Notes: a model not told the origin generated them from the letters alone. Shown: positions 1 through 5,293, counted from the first letter of the stretch. The stretch is DNA of 7,901 nucleotides from CAYPAU01 sp964408825 (GCA_964408825.1 CAYPAU010000023.1:1-7901), one strand, 5' to 3'. Numbers and translations are program-made.

Positions 1-237
1 TTCGGAAGTTTTGATAAATACATCTGGCAGTTTGTCAGCGGAAAAACAAAAATAAATAAGTTTAAACGTTTGAGTCAAATCCCAACAAAAAGCAAAGAGT
101 CGGATGAGATGAGCAGAGATTTAATTAAAAGAGGATTTAAGTTTGTGGGATCTACAATTTGCTATGCCTTCATGCAGGCTTCAGGAATGGTCAACGACCA
201 CCTAATTGACTGTTTTAGGTACAAAGAAGTAGTATAA
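1..237 (+). CDS. tag: DNA-3-methyladenine glycosylase I (Tag), 3' part only
   Basis: The open frame entering from the left edge encodes the last 78 residues of Tag, the HhH-superfamily base-excision enzyme that removes 3-methyladenine from alkylated DNA in the cytoplasm. What is visible is the conserved C-terminal block: a RGFKFVGSTICYAFMQASG segment (about residues 48-66 of this fragment) followed by VNDHLIDCFRY. The His and Cys in NDHLIDC have the H-x3-C spacing of the C-terminal half of the Tag structural zinc site (His175 and Cys179 in E. coli). The N-terminal zinc ligands and the active-site Glu lie outside the window. The frame ends at TAA 235-237, which itself forms part of a TATAAT box that could serve msrB. 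Family assignment is confident; nothing can be said about the start. Confidence 0.93.
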   Translation, partial: FGSFDKYIWQFVSGKTKINKFKRLSQIPTKSKESDEMSRDLIKRGFKFVGSTICYAFMQASGMVNDHLIDCFRYKEVV

Positions 238-238
238 T
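233..238 (+). promoter_or_regulatory. possible -10 box for msrB
   Basis: TATAAT matches the sigma-70-type -10 consensus exactly and overlaps the tag stop codon. It lies 28 bases before the msrB ATG, so transcription would begin about 20 bases before the start codon. The -35 is poor: TTGACT at 206-211 is 21 bases away, which is too far for a normal spacer, and nothing better sits at 16-18 bases. msrB may instead be co-transcribed with tag, from which it is only 29 bases distant. Confidence 0.35.
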
Positions 239-240
239 CG

Positions 241-261
241 ATTCACAATTCATAATTCAAT
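241..261 (+). repeat. three-unit 7-base micro-repeat between tag and msrB
   Basis: Three consecutive heptamers, ATTCACA, ATTCATA and ATTCAAT, fill most of the 29-base gap between tag and msrB. The common core is ATTCA with period 7. Short heptameric tandem repeats of this type occur between genes in several bacterial groups (for example the STRR repeats of cyanobacteria). With only three imperfect units in AT-rich DNA, chance is a real alternative. The repeat would lie in the msrB leader if the upstream TATAAT is used. Confidence 0.5.
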
Positions 262-266
262 TTCTT

Positions 267-653
267 ATGGATCAGAAGAAACTTGAGGAACTCAAGAAAA
301 AATTGACTCCCGAGCAATATAATATCTGCTTTATGAAAGGCACTGAGCCGCCGGGTTCTGGAAAATATACAGACAACCATGATAAGGGAATGTATAAATG
401 TGTTGTTTGCGAGAAGCCTCTTTTTTACTCCGATAATAAATTTGATTCAGGGACAGGATGGCCTTCTTTTGACTGGCCGGTCGACGATAATGTAGATTAC
501 GAAGATGATTTAAGCCTTGGTATGAGAAGAACAGAGGTAAAATGCAAGACTTGCGGGGCCCACTTAGGACATGTTTTTGATGACGGACCGACGGCAACGA
601 AAAAAAGATACTGTATAAACTCCCTTGCCCTTGATTTCGAAAAGAAAGATTGA
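267..653 (+). CDS. msrB: peptide-methionine (R)-S-oxide reductase MsrB
   Basis: MsrB reduces the R form of methionine sulfoxide in proteins using a catalytic cysteine that is then recycled, usually by thioredoxin. The 128 residues form one complete MsrB domain with no signal peptide, so a cytoplasmic enzyme is expected. Two CxxC pairs (Cys45/Cys48 and Cys93/Cys96) supply the structural zinc site. SGTGWPSF (61-68), GAHLGHVFDDG (97-107) and RYCINSLALDF (114-124) are the signature blocks, with Cys116 the catalytic residue. The position where many MsrBs carry the resolving Cys (SGCGWPSF) is Thr63 here, but an extra Cys21 occurs just before KGTEPP and could take that role. The ATG at 267 has no clear Shine-Dalgarno sequence. 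The TGA stop is read as stop, which argues against a TGA-recoded genetic code. Tag lies 29 bases upstream. Confidence 0.96.
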   Translation: MDQKKLEELKKKLTPEQYNICFMKGTEPPGSGKYTDNHDKGMYKCVVCEKPLFYSDNKFDSGTGWPSFDWPVDDNVDYEDDLSLGMRRTEVKCKTCGAHLGHVFDDGPTATKKRYCINSLALDFEKKD

Positions 654-678
654 CAACACCCGCTTAAAGAATTAAAAT
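650..678 (+). promoter_or_regulatory. strong promoter for the tandem winged-helix gene
   Basis: A perfect -35 TTGACA (650-655) overlapping the msrB TGA stop is followed after exactly 17 bases by TAAAAT (673-678), which matches the -10 consensus in five of six positions. Transcription would start near 685-686, only three or four bases before the ATG at 689. This supports that start codon and predicts an almost leaderless mRNA. Confidence 0.75.
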
Positions 679-688
679 CCGTCCTATT

Positions 689-1426
689 ATGGTTGCACAA
701 AGAGAGAAATTGACTGCCCAGTCAAATCCTTCGGGAGCTCAGTTTGGTAGTGGTGCGGAGACTAAGCCCCAACCAGAATTCTTAAATTTACCCGATGGAA
801 CAGAAATAGGTCTTGCCAGCGATGTTGTAAGGAAAAATGGCGAAGCTATTGATCTGACACCCTCGGAATTAAGAATTTTACGATATTTGGCAATCAACGT
901 AGGAAATGTAATACCACACGACGGAATAGTTAAAAATGCAGATTTATTATCGCTAGAAAGCTTAAAAACATATATTAAAACAATTAGGAAAAAGCTTAAA
1001 ATAGATCCTGGTACAGGACCTATAAAGACCGTGCATGGTTTTGGGTATATGCTTGATGATGGTATGGAAAATCCGGAAGATATTATTACCGCAGCCTCAG
1101 GAATAGAATTAAATTCTAGGAAAAAACAAGTGAAGAAAGATGGACACATTGTCCATATGGCTCTGACGGAGTACAGATTGATAGAGCTTCTTGCGGTTAA
1201 CATGGGTAGTATAACTCCTTGGAAAGAGATACTTGATCAAATCTGGGAAGGAGACTTATCCTACAGAGATGAAATAAAGACGTATCTAAGAATACTAAGA
1301 AGGAAATTAAGAGTTTCTAGTCAAGGACCAATCAGAACTCTGCGGCATGGGCTTATATTATTCGCCCCTGAGATGGAAGAAGCGGAAAGAGCAAGAATCC
1401 GCAATCTAGAAACTCAGAGACAGTAG
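689..1426 (+). CDS. protein with two tandem OmpR/PhoB-type winged-helix DNA-binding domains, no receiver
   Basis: The 245 residues contain two copies of the Trans_reg_C winged helix. Domain 1 spans about 40-123: LTPSELRILRYL (56-67) and LKTYIKTIRKKLKI (92-105) match helix 1 and the recognition-helix region, and the wing motif GPIKTVHGFGYML (110-122) is intact. Domain 2 spans about 139-226, with LTEYRLIELLAVN (159-171), IKTYLRILRRKLRV (196-209) and a degenerate wing, GPIRTLRHGLILF (213-225), that lacks the GxGY turn. The copies are offset by about 104 residues and align through their length. There is no phospho-acceptor receiver, transmembrane segment or other sensor; the N-terminal 35 residues are polar and probably flexible, and the C-terminus is a short charged helix. 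It is likely a cytoplasmic DNA-binding regulator; targets and signal are unknown. It has its own promoter and precedes thpR by 54 bases. No named family is recognised. Confidence 0.85.
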   Translation: MVAQREKLTAQSNPSGAQFGSGAETKPQPEFLNLPDGTEIGLASDVVRKNGEAIDLTPSELRILRYLAINVGNVIPHDGIVKNADLLSLESLKTYIKTIRKKLKIDPGTGPIKTVHGFGYMLDDGMENPEDIITAASGIELNSRKKQVKKDGHIVHMALTEYRLIELLAVNMGSITPWKEILDQIWEGDLSYRDEIKTYLRILRRKLRVSSQGPIRTLRHGLILFAPEMEEAERARIRNLETQRQ

Positions 1427-1449
1427 CAATTCTTACTGAATTATTTTTT
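1421..1449 (+). terminator. weak terminator-like hairpin after the winged-helix gene
   Basis: CAGTA (1421-1425) can pair with TACTG (1434-1438) across an eight-base loop, and a T-rich run ending in six Ts (1444-1449) follows. The stem is only five pairs, GC-poor and overlaps the TAG stop codon, so termination would be weak at best. The T-run continues into seven As, making an A/T dyad that may simply be low-complexity spacer. Confidence 0.25.
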
Positions 1450-1480
1450 AAAAAAATACTCCGAGATAAAAAGGAAAATA

Positions 1481-2047
1481 ATGAGGATTTTTATCGGGAT
1501 AAAGTGTTCAGAAGAAATTCAAAATTATTTTTCCAAATGGCAGGAGAAAAATAAAGATCTTCCTGTACGTTTCATTGAATATTCTAATTTTCATCTGACT
1601 CTTGTTCCGCCTTTTTGGGAAGAAAATGTTAAAAAGATTATTGAGAGGTTTAATGAGTTTAATTTTGGAGAGGATTTTTTTGATCTTTCTTTTGATGAGA
1701 TTAAATACTATCCTTTAGAAAGACCCCGGATGATTTGGGCAAGTGGGAAAACACCAGACAGTCTTTTAAGACTTAAGGATGACATTAATAAACATTTCGA
1801 GAATCTTCCTTCGCTTCCTCCTTCGTTAAAACTTTTAAGGACAAGAAAGCTTCGGAAGGACAGGGGCTATAGTCTTCATATAACACTTGCGAGGTTTAAA
1901 CAAACCCATATTTCAAAACTTCCAAAAATAAGAAAGACTAAAATAAATCTAAGAATAAATGTTGATAAAATAACTCTTTTTGAGTCAAGATTGACGCGGC
2001 TTGGCGCAGCTTACAGAATTATTACCCAAAAATCCTTGAGAAGTTAA
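1481..2047 (+). CDS. thpR: RNA 2',3'-cyclic phosphodiesterase (2'-5' RNA ligase family)
   Basis: This is a 2H phosphoesterase of the LigT/ThpR group. Such enzymes hydrolyse 2',3'-cyclic phosphate RNA ends to 2'-phosphate, and in vitro can join tRNA halves with a 2'-5' bond. Both catalytic HxTx motifs are present: HLTL at 38-41 and HITL at 133-136, about 95 residues apart as expected. The start MRIFIGIK is the usual first beta strand, and 188 residues is the normal family length. A basic stretch with many Lys and Arg (about 117-128) precedes the second motif and would suit RNA contact. AAGGA at 1471-1475, five bases before the ATG, is the clearest Shine-Dalgarno-like site in the window. The DUF763 gene follows after 26 bases in the same direction, so the two are probably co-transcribed. 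Physiological substrates of bacterial ThpR are not settled. Confidence 0.92.
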   Translation: MRIFIGIKCSEEIQNYFSKWQEKNKDLPVRFIEYSNFHLTLVPPFWEENVKKIIERFNEFNFGEDFFDLSFDEIKYYPLERPRMIWASGKTPDSLLRLKDDINKHFENLPSLPPSLKLLRTRKLRKDRGYSLHITLARFKQTHISKLPKIRKTKINLRINVDKITLFESRLTRLGAAYRIITQKSLRS

Positions 2048-2073
2048 GTCTTCTATGCTACTGTAAGTGTGAT

Positions 2074-3312
2074 ATGAAACGAGGAATCGCCACTTTTACA
2101 TTAGATACGGGAAAGTGTCCTCCGTGGCTTTTCAGAAGAATGGTCTCTTTAGGGCGCGAGATGACTAGAGTCTTGGTTGAAGAATATGGGCCGACAGAAT
2201 TTATCAAAAGAATCGCCGATCCCGTCTGGTTTCAATCATTGGGAACAGTTCTTGCCTTTGACTGGAATGCCTCAGGTCTTACAACTATTTTAACTGCGGC
2301 CTTAAAAGAGGCAATAAGAGGAGAAGAGGAAAATTACGGGATTTTTATCTGCGGAGGGAAAGGAAAAACGTCGAGAAAAACTCCCGATGAAATCTTAGAT
2401 TGGGGAGAGCGTTTGAGTTTGGATTCAGGAAAAGTTAAAGACCTCTCCTACAGTTCCAAAATGGCAGCCAAGGTTGACTCGAGTCTTATTCAGGACGGAT
2501 ACCAAATTTATCACCATGCTTTTTTCTTTTCAGTCAGGAAGAGGCCGGGCGATGTTTCACAAATTGACAGCTGGGCAGTGGTGCAGCAGGGTATGAATAC
2601 AGGAAACGCAAGTGCAAGACGTTACCATTGGTACGACGAAGTAACAGGTAACAAGTCACAAGTAACAAGTAACAGGAAGAAAGATTTTATTGAGGAGCCG
2701 CACACGGGGATTGCATCACAGATTTTTAGGAGAAATGTTTTAAATCTTGTGGATAAGAAGAGCAGGAAGAATAAAGATATTTCAAAAGAGCTTGTTTCTT
2801 CGGGGTATAACACGCTTATGAAAGATATACAGCTTTTGAGAAGCCATTTTTCCGAATATTCACAGATGGTATCTTTGGAAATGCCATCAGGAAATGATTC
2901 CAAGGAAGGCGAACAGCTTACGTTTCTCAAACTAAACGATCCGCATTTTACAACCCATCCTGTTGTTCACGAAGATTTTACAAAGAGTAAATACTTAGAC
3001 CGCATTTTACAAAAAGTTACACACGAAAGCCCCAAAGATTATGAAGATTTGCTAGCAATAGAGGGAGTGGGACCAAAGACTATTCGGGCCTTGTCATTGG
3101 TTTCCGAAGTAATTTATGGCGCAGACCCATCTTATGAAGATCCTGCGCGCTACAGTTTTGCACACGGAGGGAAAGATGCAATTCCTTATCCTGTGGATAG
3201 GGAAACCTACGATACCACTATTAATATACTTCAGAAGGCAGTCAAAAGAACCAAAATTGATCCTACTTCAAAAGATAAGGCCCTTCAAAGACTTGAGAAT
3301 AAAAGAGCATAA
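2074..3312 (+). CDS. DUF763 domain protein with C-terminal helix-hairpin-helix
   Basis: The 412 residues match the DUF763 (COG1415) family, known mainly from archaea and scattered bacteria and without an assigned function. Recognisable family blocks are MKRGIATFTLDTGKCPPWLF (1-20), the GGKGK...KTPDE stretch (about 93-105), YHHAFFF (146-152), WAVVQQGMN (167-175), RRYHW (182-186), EEPHTGI (207-213) and a C-terminal HGGKDAIPYPVDRETYD (364-380). LLAIEGVGPKTIRAL (326-340) is a textbook helix-hairpin-helix with the GVGPKT hairpin, which in other proteins binds the DNA backbone. A nucleic-acid role is therefore inferred, not shown. No signal peptide or membrane segment is visible. Between RRYHW and EEPH the protein carries an apparent insert encoded by a heptamer repeat (2642-2676). 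No Shine-Dalgarno precedes the ATG; coupling to thpR, 26 bases upstream, is plausible. Confidence 0.88.
   Translation: MKRGIATFTLDTGKCPPWLFRRMVSLGREMTRVLVEEYGPTEFIKRIADPVWFQSLGTVLAFDWNASGLTTILTAALKEAIRGEEENYGIFICGGKGKTSRKTPDEILDWGERLSLDSGKVKDLSYSSKMAAKVDSSLIQDGYQIYHHAFFFSVRKRPGDVSQIDSWAVVQQGMNTGNASARRYHWYDEVTGNKSQVTSNRKKDFIEEPHTGIASQIFRRNVLNLVDKKSRKNKDISKELVSSGYNTLMKDIQLLRSHFSEYSQMVSLEMPSGNDSKEGEQLTFLKLNDPHFTTHPVVHEDFTKSKYLDRILQKVTHESPKDYEDLLAIEGVGPKTIRALSLVSEVIYGADPSYEDPARYSFAHGGKDAIPYPVDRETYDTTINILQKAVKRTKIDPTSKDKALQRLENKRA
2642..2676 (+). repeat. five-unit heptamer repeat inside the DUF763 reading frame
   Basis: Five consecutive 7-base units lie here: TAACAGG, TAACAAG, TCACAAG, TAACAAG and TAACAGG. 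Consensus TAACAAG, with one change in each outer unit and one in the middle unit. It encodes residues 190-201, a Thr/Asn/Ser/Gln/Lys-rich segment between the conserved RRYHW and EEPHTGI blocks. The frame stays open through it, so the insert appears tolerated as a surface loop. A clean 35-base insertion would shift the frame, so the insert must include an extra base or a compensating change. Confidence 0.85.
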
Positions 3313-3364
3313 ATATTGATTATTGATGACCGGAGAGTAAAAGGTTTAAAAATGTCAACAATGA

Positions 3365-3392
3365 TTCACTGTATTATATATTAATATATGAT
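3365..3392 (+). promoter_or_regulatory. probable promoter for the YjbQ gene
   Basis: TTCACT (3365-3370) and TATGAT (3387-3392) are separated by 16 bases and match the -35 and -10 consensus in four and five of six positions. Transcription would start near 3399-3400, giving a leader of about seven bases that contains only AGGA (3400-3403). The -10 box lies within an A/T dyad that could bind a regulator. Confidence 0.5.
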
Positions 3393-3394
3393 AC
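3371..3394. promoter_or_regulatory. 24-base inverted repeat overlapping the yjbQ -10 region
   Basis: A perfect 14-base palindrome ATATATTAATATAT (3376-3389) is flanked by GTAT on the left and ATAC on the right, extending the dyad to 24 bases with one mismatched pair (T3375/G3390). It covers the spacer and the -10 box of the predicted yjbQ promoter, a position typical of a repressor operator. A/T-only palindromes arise easily in AT-rich DNA; the GTAT/ATAC arms make it more than a simple TA run. Confidence 0.45.
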
Positions 3395-3406
3395 ATAACA
3401 GGATTT

Positions 3407-3787
3407 ATGAAAATTACTATTCAAACACAGAGTAAAGATGAAGTCGTTGATATTACAGATGAAGTTTCAGCTTTAATAAAAGACAAAGAAAACGGAGCAA
3501 TAGTTTTGAATGTTTTGCACACTACTTGCGCATTAACAACTGCCGATCTTGATCCGGGAACAGATAAAGATATTTTGGAAGCTTTGCGAAAAATGCTTCC
3601 CAAGATTTCATACCGCCACCCGCACGATCCAAGTCATACAGAAGACCATATTTTATCTTCTATAATCGGAACTTCCTTATCTCTGGTTTTTGAGGATAGG
3701 AAACTAATGCTCGGAACTTGGCAAAGAATAATTCTCGTCGAACTCAACGGCCCCCGGGAGAGAGCAATTGCATATCATATTATTTAA
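3407..3787 (+). CDS. yjbQ: YjbQ / UPF0047 family protein
   Basis: The 126 residues are a complete UPF0047 domain, a small cytoplasmic fold forming trimers in solved structures. Family members are annotated as secondary thiamine-phosphate synthase because E. coli YjbQ has weak thiamine-phosphate synthase activity; the real biological role is uncertain. Visible family features are HTTCALT (38-44, usually HTTAAL), the YxH pair at Tyr69 and His71, His81 in the EDHILSSIIG block (79-88) and LGTWQRIILVELNGPRER (102-119). His38, His71 and His81 match the family's conserved, probably metal-binding, histidines. Cys41 is a departure from the usual Ala. AGGA four bases... the short spacing upstream of the ATG (AGGA at 3400-3403) is the only ribosome-binding hint. 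Its stop overlaps the convergent 142-residue gene by eight bases, with no room for a terminator. Confidence 0.93.
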   Translation: MKITIQTQSKDEVVDITDEVSALIKDKENGAIVLNVLHTTCALTTADLDPGTDKDILEALRKMLPKISYRHPHDPSHTEDHILSSIIGTSLSLVFEDRKLMLGTWQRIILVELNGPRERAIAYHII

Positions 3788-4208
3788 TTTCTAAAATTTC
3801 TAAAGCTTGGCTCCAGGTCTGCGGTTCTATGCAACCCTTAGGGAAATATCTTGTTTCCCATTTTGGTTCTTCGTTTGTTCCGACATTCACAGCGGCTAGT
3901 ATTGCATCATCACTTCTATACATATGGTTGGGTAGTCTTCGTGAGTCATTAATTATCGCCAGAGGGTAATATCCTGATCTTGGTTTTTTATCTCTTTCAA
4001 ATCTTGCAGGTCCCCTAAGGAGGTCTTGGTCAGGAACGGGTTTATTATAATAGAAGTCGGGCAATGGCCTACTGGGTATTATATCAAAATTTACTTCCTG
4101 AATTTGCCCATCCTTCCCAAAAACATAAGCAGATCCATGGAATCTCCCTTCCGGAGTTTGAGTTATCCTATCAGGAGGAGGAGTAATCTTAAGAATTGTT
4201 TCGCTCAT
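3780..4208 (-). CDS. hypothetical protein, 142 residues
   Basis: I do not recognise this protein. It is 142 residues, soluble-looking, without signal peptide, membrane segment, Cys pair or low-complexity tract. It is rich in Pro, Arg, Asp and Tyr, with motifs such as RPLPDFYYNKPVP (about 47-59), RSGYYPLAIINDSRRLP (77-93) and a strand-like DAILAAVNVG (100-109). The mixture of short hydrophobic strands and Pro/Gly turns suggests a small beta-rich domain, which is an inference. Reality as a gene is supported by a -10/-35 pair placed directly at its ATG, by codon use like its neighbours, and by filling the space between nth (7 bases upstream) and yjbQ (8-base tail overlap) without waste. The ATG at 4208 is preferred because the promoter predicts transcription starting at or next to it. 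Confidence 0.75.
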   Translation of the reverse strand: MSETILKITPPPDRITQTPEGRFHGSAYVFGKDGQIQEVNFDIIPSRPLPDFYYNKPVPDQDLLRGPARFERDKKPRSGYYPLAIINDSRRLPNHMYRSDDAILAAVNVGTNEEPKWETRYFPKGCIEPQTWSQALEILEIK

Positions 4209-4215
4209 TTTCCGA

Positions 4216-4244
4216 ATTATACAATGTATTTACGAAATGGGCAA
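4216..4244 (-). promoter_or_regulatory. promoter for the 142-residue gene, inside the end of nth
   Basis: On the minus strand, TTGCCC (4244-4239) and a perfect TATAAT (4221-4216) are separated by 17 bases. The -10 ends seven bases before the ATG at 4208, so the predicted start site falls on or next to that ATG. The boxes overlap the last codons and TAA stop of nth, including the codons for its final Cys-Pro. Confidence 0.65.
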
Positions 4245-4849
4245 TTTGTATGCCTGCAATGAGCGGGACAGTATTGGCGGCCGTAGGCGATCATGCGATT
4301 TGTGAAATCAAACCACTCCTTCTTTGGTAAAATTTCCATGAGGTCTTTTTCAATTTTGTCGGGATTAAGATTATCCGTTAGCCCAAATAGTCTTGATAAT
4401 CTTGTAACGTGAGTATCAACTGCAATTCCTTCAGAAAGTCCATAAACATTTCCCAAAATTATGTTCGCTGTTTTTCTTCCTACGCCGGGAAGCTTGATAA
4501 GCTCCTCCATACTGTTTGGAACTTTTCCATTATATTTCTCGGAGATTATTCCGGCGGTTGCTTTTACAAATTTTGCTTTTTGTCTGAAAAGACCTAATTG
4601 CGACAAATCTTTTTCTAATTCTGAAAGATCGGCATTCTTGAAATCTTCAACACTCCTATATTTTTTAAACAGCGTTTTGGTTAATTCATTTACTTTTTTG
4701 TCGGTATTTCTTGCAGACAAAACTACGGCAACCAAAAGCTCCCAGGGCGTTTTATATTGCAATGCAGTTTTAGCGGTCGGATAAAGCTTCTTTAACTCTC
4801 GTAAAATCTCTCCTGCCTTTTGTTTCCTAGAGCTCTTTACCGTATTCAT
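4217..4849 (-). CDS. nth: endonuclease III (DNA glycosylase/AP lyase)
   Basis: Nth removes oxidised pyrimidines from DNA and cleaves the abasic site by beta elimination. The helix-hairpin-helix LPGVGRKTANIILG (120-133) carries the catalytic lysine Lys126, and VDTHVTRLSRLFGL (144-157) the catalytic Asp145. ELLVAVVLSARNTD (37-50) is the conserved early helix; the usual LSAQ residue is Arg47 here. The C-terminus should carry a C-x6-C-x2-C-x5-C iron-sulfur loop, but only Cys194, Cys198 and Cys203 are present (C-x3-C-x4-C) and the chain stops seven residues later. The ATG at 4849 is chosen because it gives 210 residues, matching the 211 of E. coli Nth. A longer frame upstream to 4966 has no family similarity and lies within the GNAT gene. 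The gene overlaps the GNAT end by 23 bases, implying co-transcription and translational coupling. Confidence 0.93.
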   Translation of the reverse strand: MNTVKSSRKQKAGEILRELKKLYPTAKTALQYKTPWELLVAVVLSARNTDKKVNELTKTLFKKYRSVEDFKNADLSELEKDLSQLGLFRQKAKFVKATAGIISEKYNGKVPNSMEELIKLPGVGRKTANIILGNVYGLSEGIAVDTHVTRLSRLFGLTDNLNPDKIEKDLMEILPKKEWFDFTNRMIAYGRQYCPAHCRHTNCPFRKYIV

Positions 4850-5240
4850 AATAACTCTTGCCTTTGTTATATCCGCGTTTTTCATAAAACTTAATTGTTT
4901 GCTCATCAAAAGTGGGACCATATAGGAAAATCCAAGATGATCCTCTTTTCTTGGCTCTTTTCTCAAGCTCTTTAATAAGTTTTGTTCCTATACCCTTACC
5001 TCTATAATCTTTATCTACAACTAGGTGGGAGATTAGAAACCCACCTCCTTTGGTTTGTTCTCCATACGTATAGCCAATGATTTCATTTTTGTTCTCCATT
5101 AACAGGAAGAAGTCGGGATCAAGCCAAGATTTAAGCCACTGCACCTTCATGTATCCGCCGCTTGGTATTGCAAGGGCAGGTTTTCTTGCCAATCTTGCGC
5201 AGTCTTTTAAATCCTTCTCTCCTGCAGGCCTAATCGTCAT
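4827..5240 (-). CDS. GNAT family N-acetyltransferase
   Basis: The 137 residues are one GNAT domain, transferring an acetyl group from acetyl-CoA to an amine on an unknown substrate. The start MTIRPAGEKDLKDCARLA (1-18) is the usual first strand and helix. HLVVDKDYRGKGIGTKLI (72-89) is motif A, with the RGKGIG pyrophosphate-binding loop at 80-85, and TIKFYEKRGY (115-124) is motif B with the conserved FYEKxGY. No signal or membrane segment is present. Similarity to RimI-type enzymes is general only, so the acceptor cannot be named. It is the first gene of a leftward unit with nth and shares a 139-base divergent control region with rpoB. The predicted extended -10 lies six bases before the ATG, which supports this start. 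Confidence 0.9.
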   Translation of the reverse strand: MTIRPAGEKDLKDCARLARKPALAIPSGGYMKVQWLKSWLDPDFFLLMENKNEIIGYTYGEQTKGGGFLISHLVVDKDYRGKGIGTKLIKELEKRAKKRGSSWIFLYGPTFDEQTIKFYEKRGYNKGKSYYEYGKEL

Positions 5241-5246
5241 GTTTTA

Positions 5247-5255
5247 ATTTTAACA
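5247..5255 (-). promoter_or_regulatory. extended -10 promoter for the GNAT-nth unit
   Basis: On the minus strand TGTTAAAAT (5255-5247) is an extended -10 element: TG, one base, then TAAAAT. It ends six bases before the GNAT ATG at 5240, so the mRNA would start at or beside the ATG. No good -35 exists; the -35 region (about 5270-5275) overlaps the rpoB -35, so the two polymerases would compete for this DNA. Confidence 0.55.
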
Positions 5256-5265
5256 GAAATGGGTA

Positions 5266-5293
5266 TTGACATTTAGGCCCTCATACATATAAT
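5266..5293 (+). promoter_or_regulatory. consensus promoter for rpoB
   Basis: A perfect TTGACA (5266-5271) and a perfect TATAAT (5288-5293) are separated by 16 bases. This is the strongest promoter in the window. Transcription would start around 5300, giving an rpoB leader of about 80 bases that contains a terminator-like hairpin. No upstream ribosomal-protein gene shares the strand, so rpoB appears to head its own transcript. Confidence 0.82.

Noticed and set aside
206..238. TTGACT with TATAAT as a full promoter for msrB
   Set aside because: The spacer is 21 bases, well beyond the usual 16-18; only the -10 is kept as a low-confidence feature.
739..1203. 154-codon open frame on the minus strand
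   Set aside because: It lies wholly opposite the winged-helix gene, whose domains are clear, and its translation shows no recognisable domain.
1433..1460. TTACTG and AATACT as a promoter for thpR
   Set aside because: The -35 matches in only two positions and the region is low-complexity A/T, so the match is not better than chance.
2344..2376. GGKGKTS in the DUF763 protein resembling a nucleotide-binding P-loop
   Set aside because: It does not fit GxxxxGK[ST], and the GGKGK...KTPDE block is a family-wide DUF763 feature with no matching Walker B motif seen.
4850..4966. Longer N-terminal extension of nth reaching back to 4966
   Set aside because: The added 39 residues have no Nth similarity, lie inside the GNAT gene in another frame, and the ATG at 4849 gives the normal family length.
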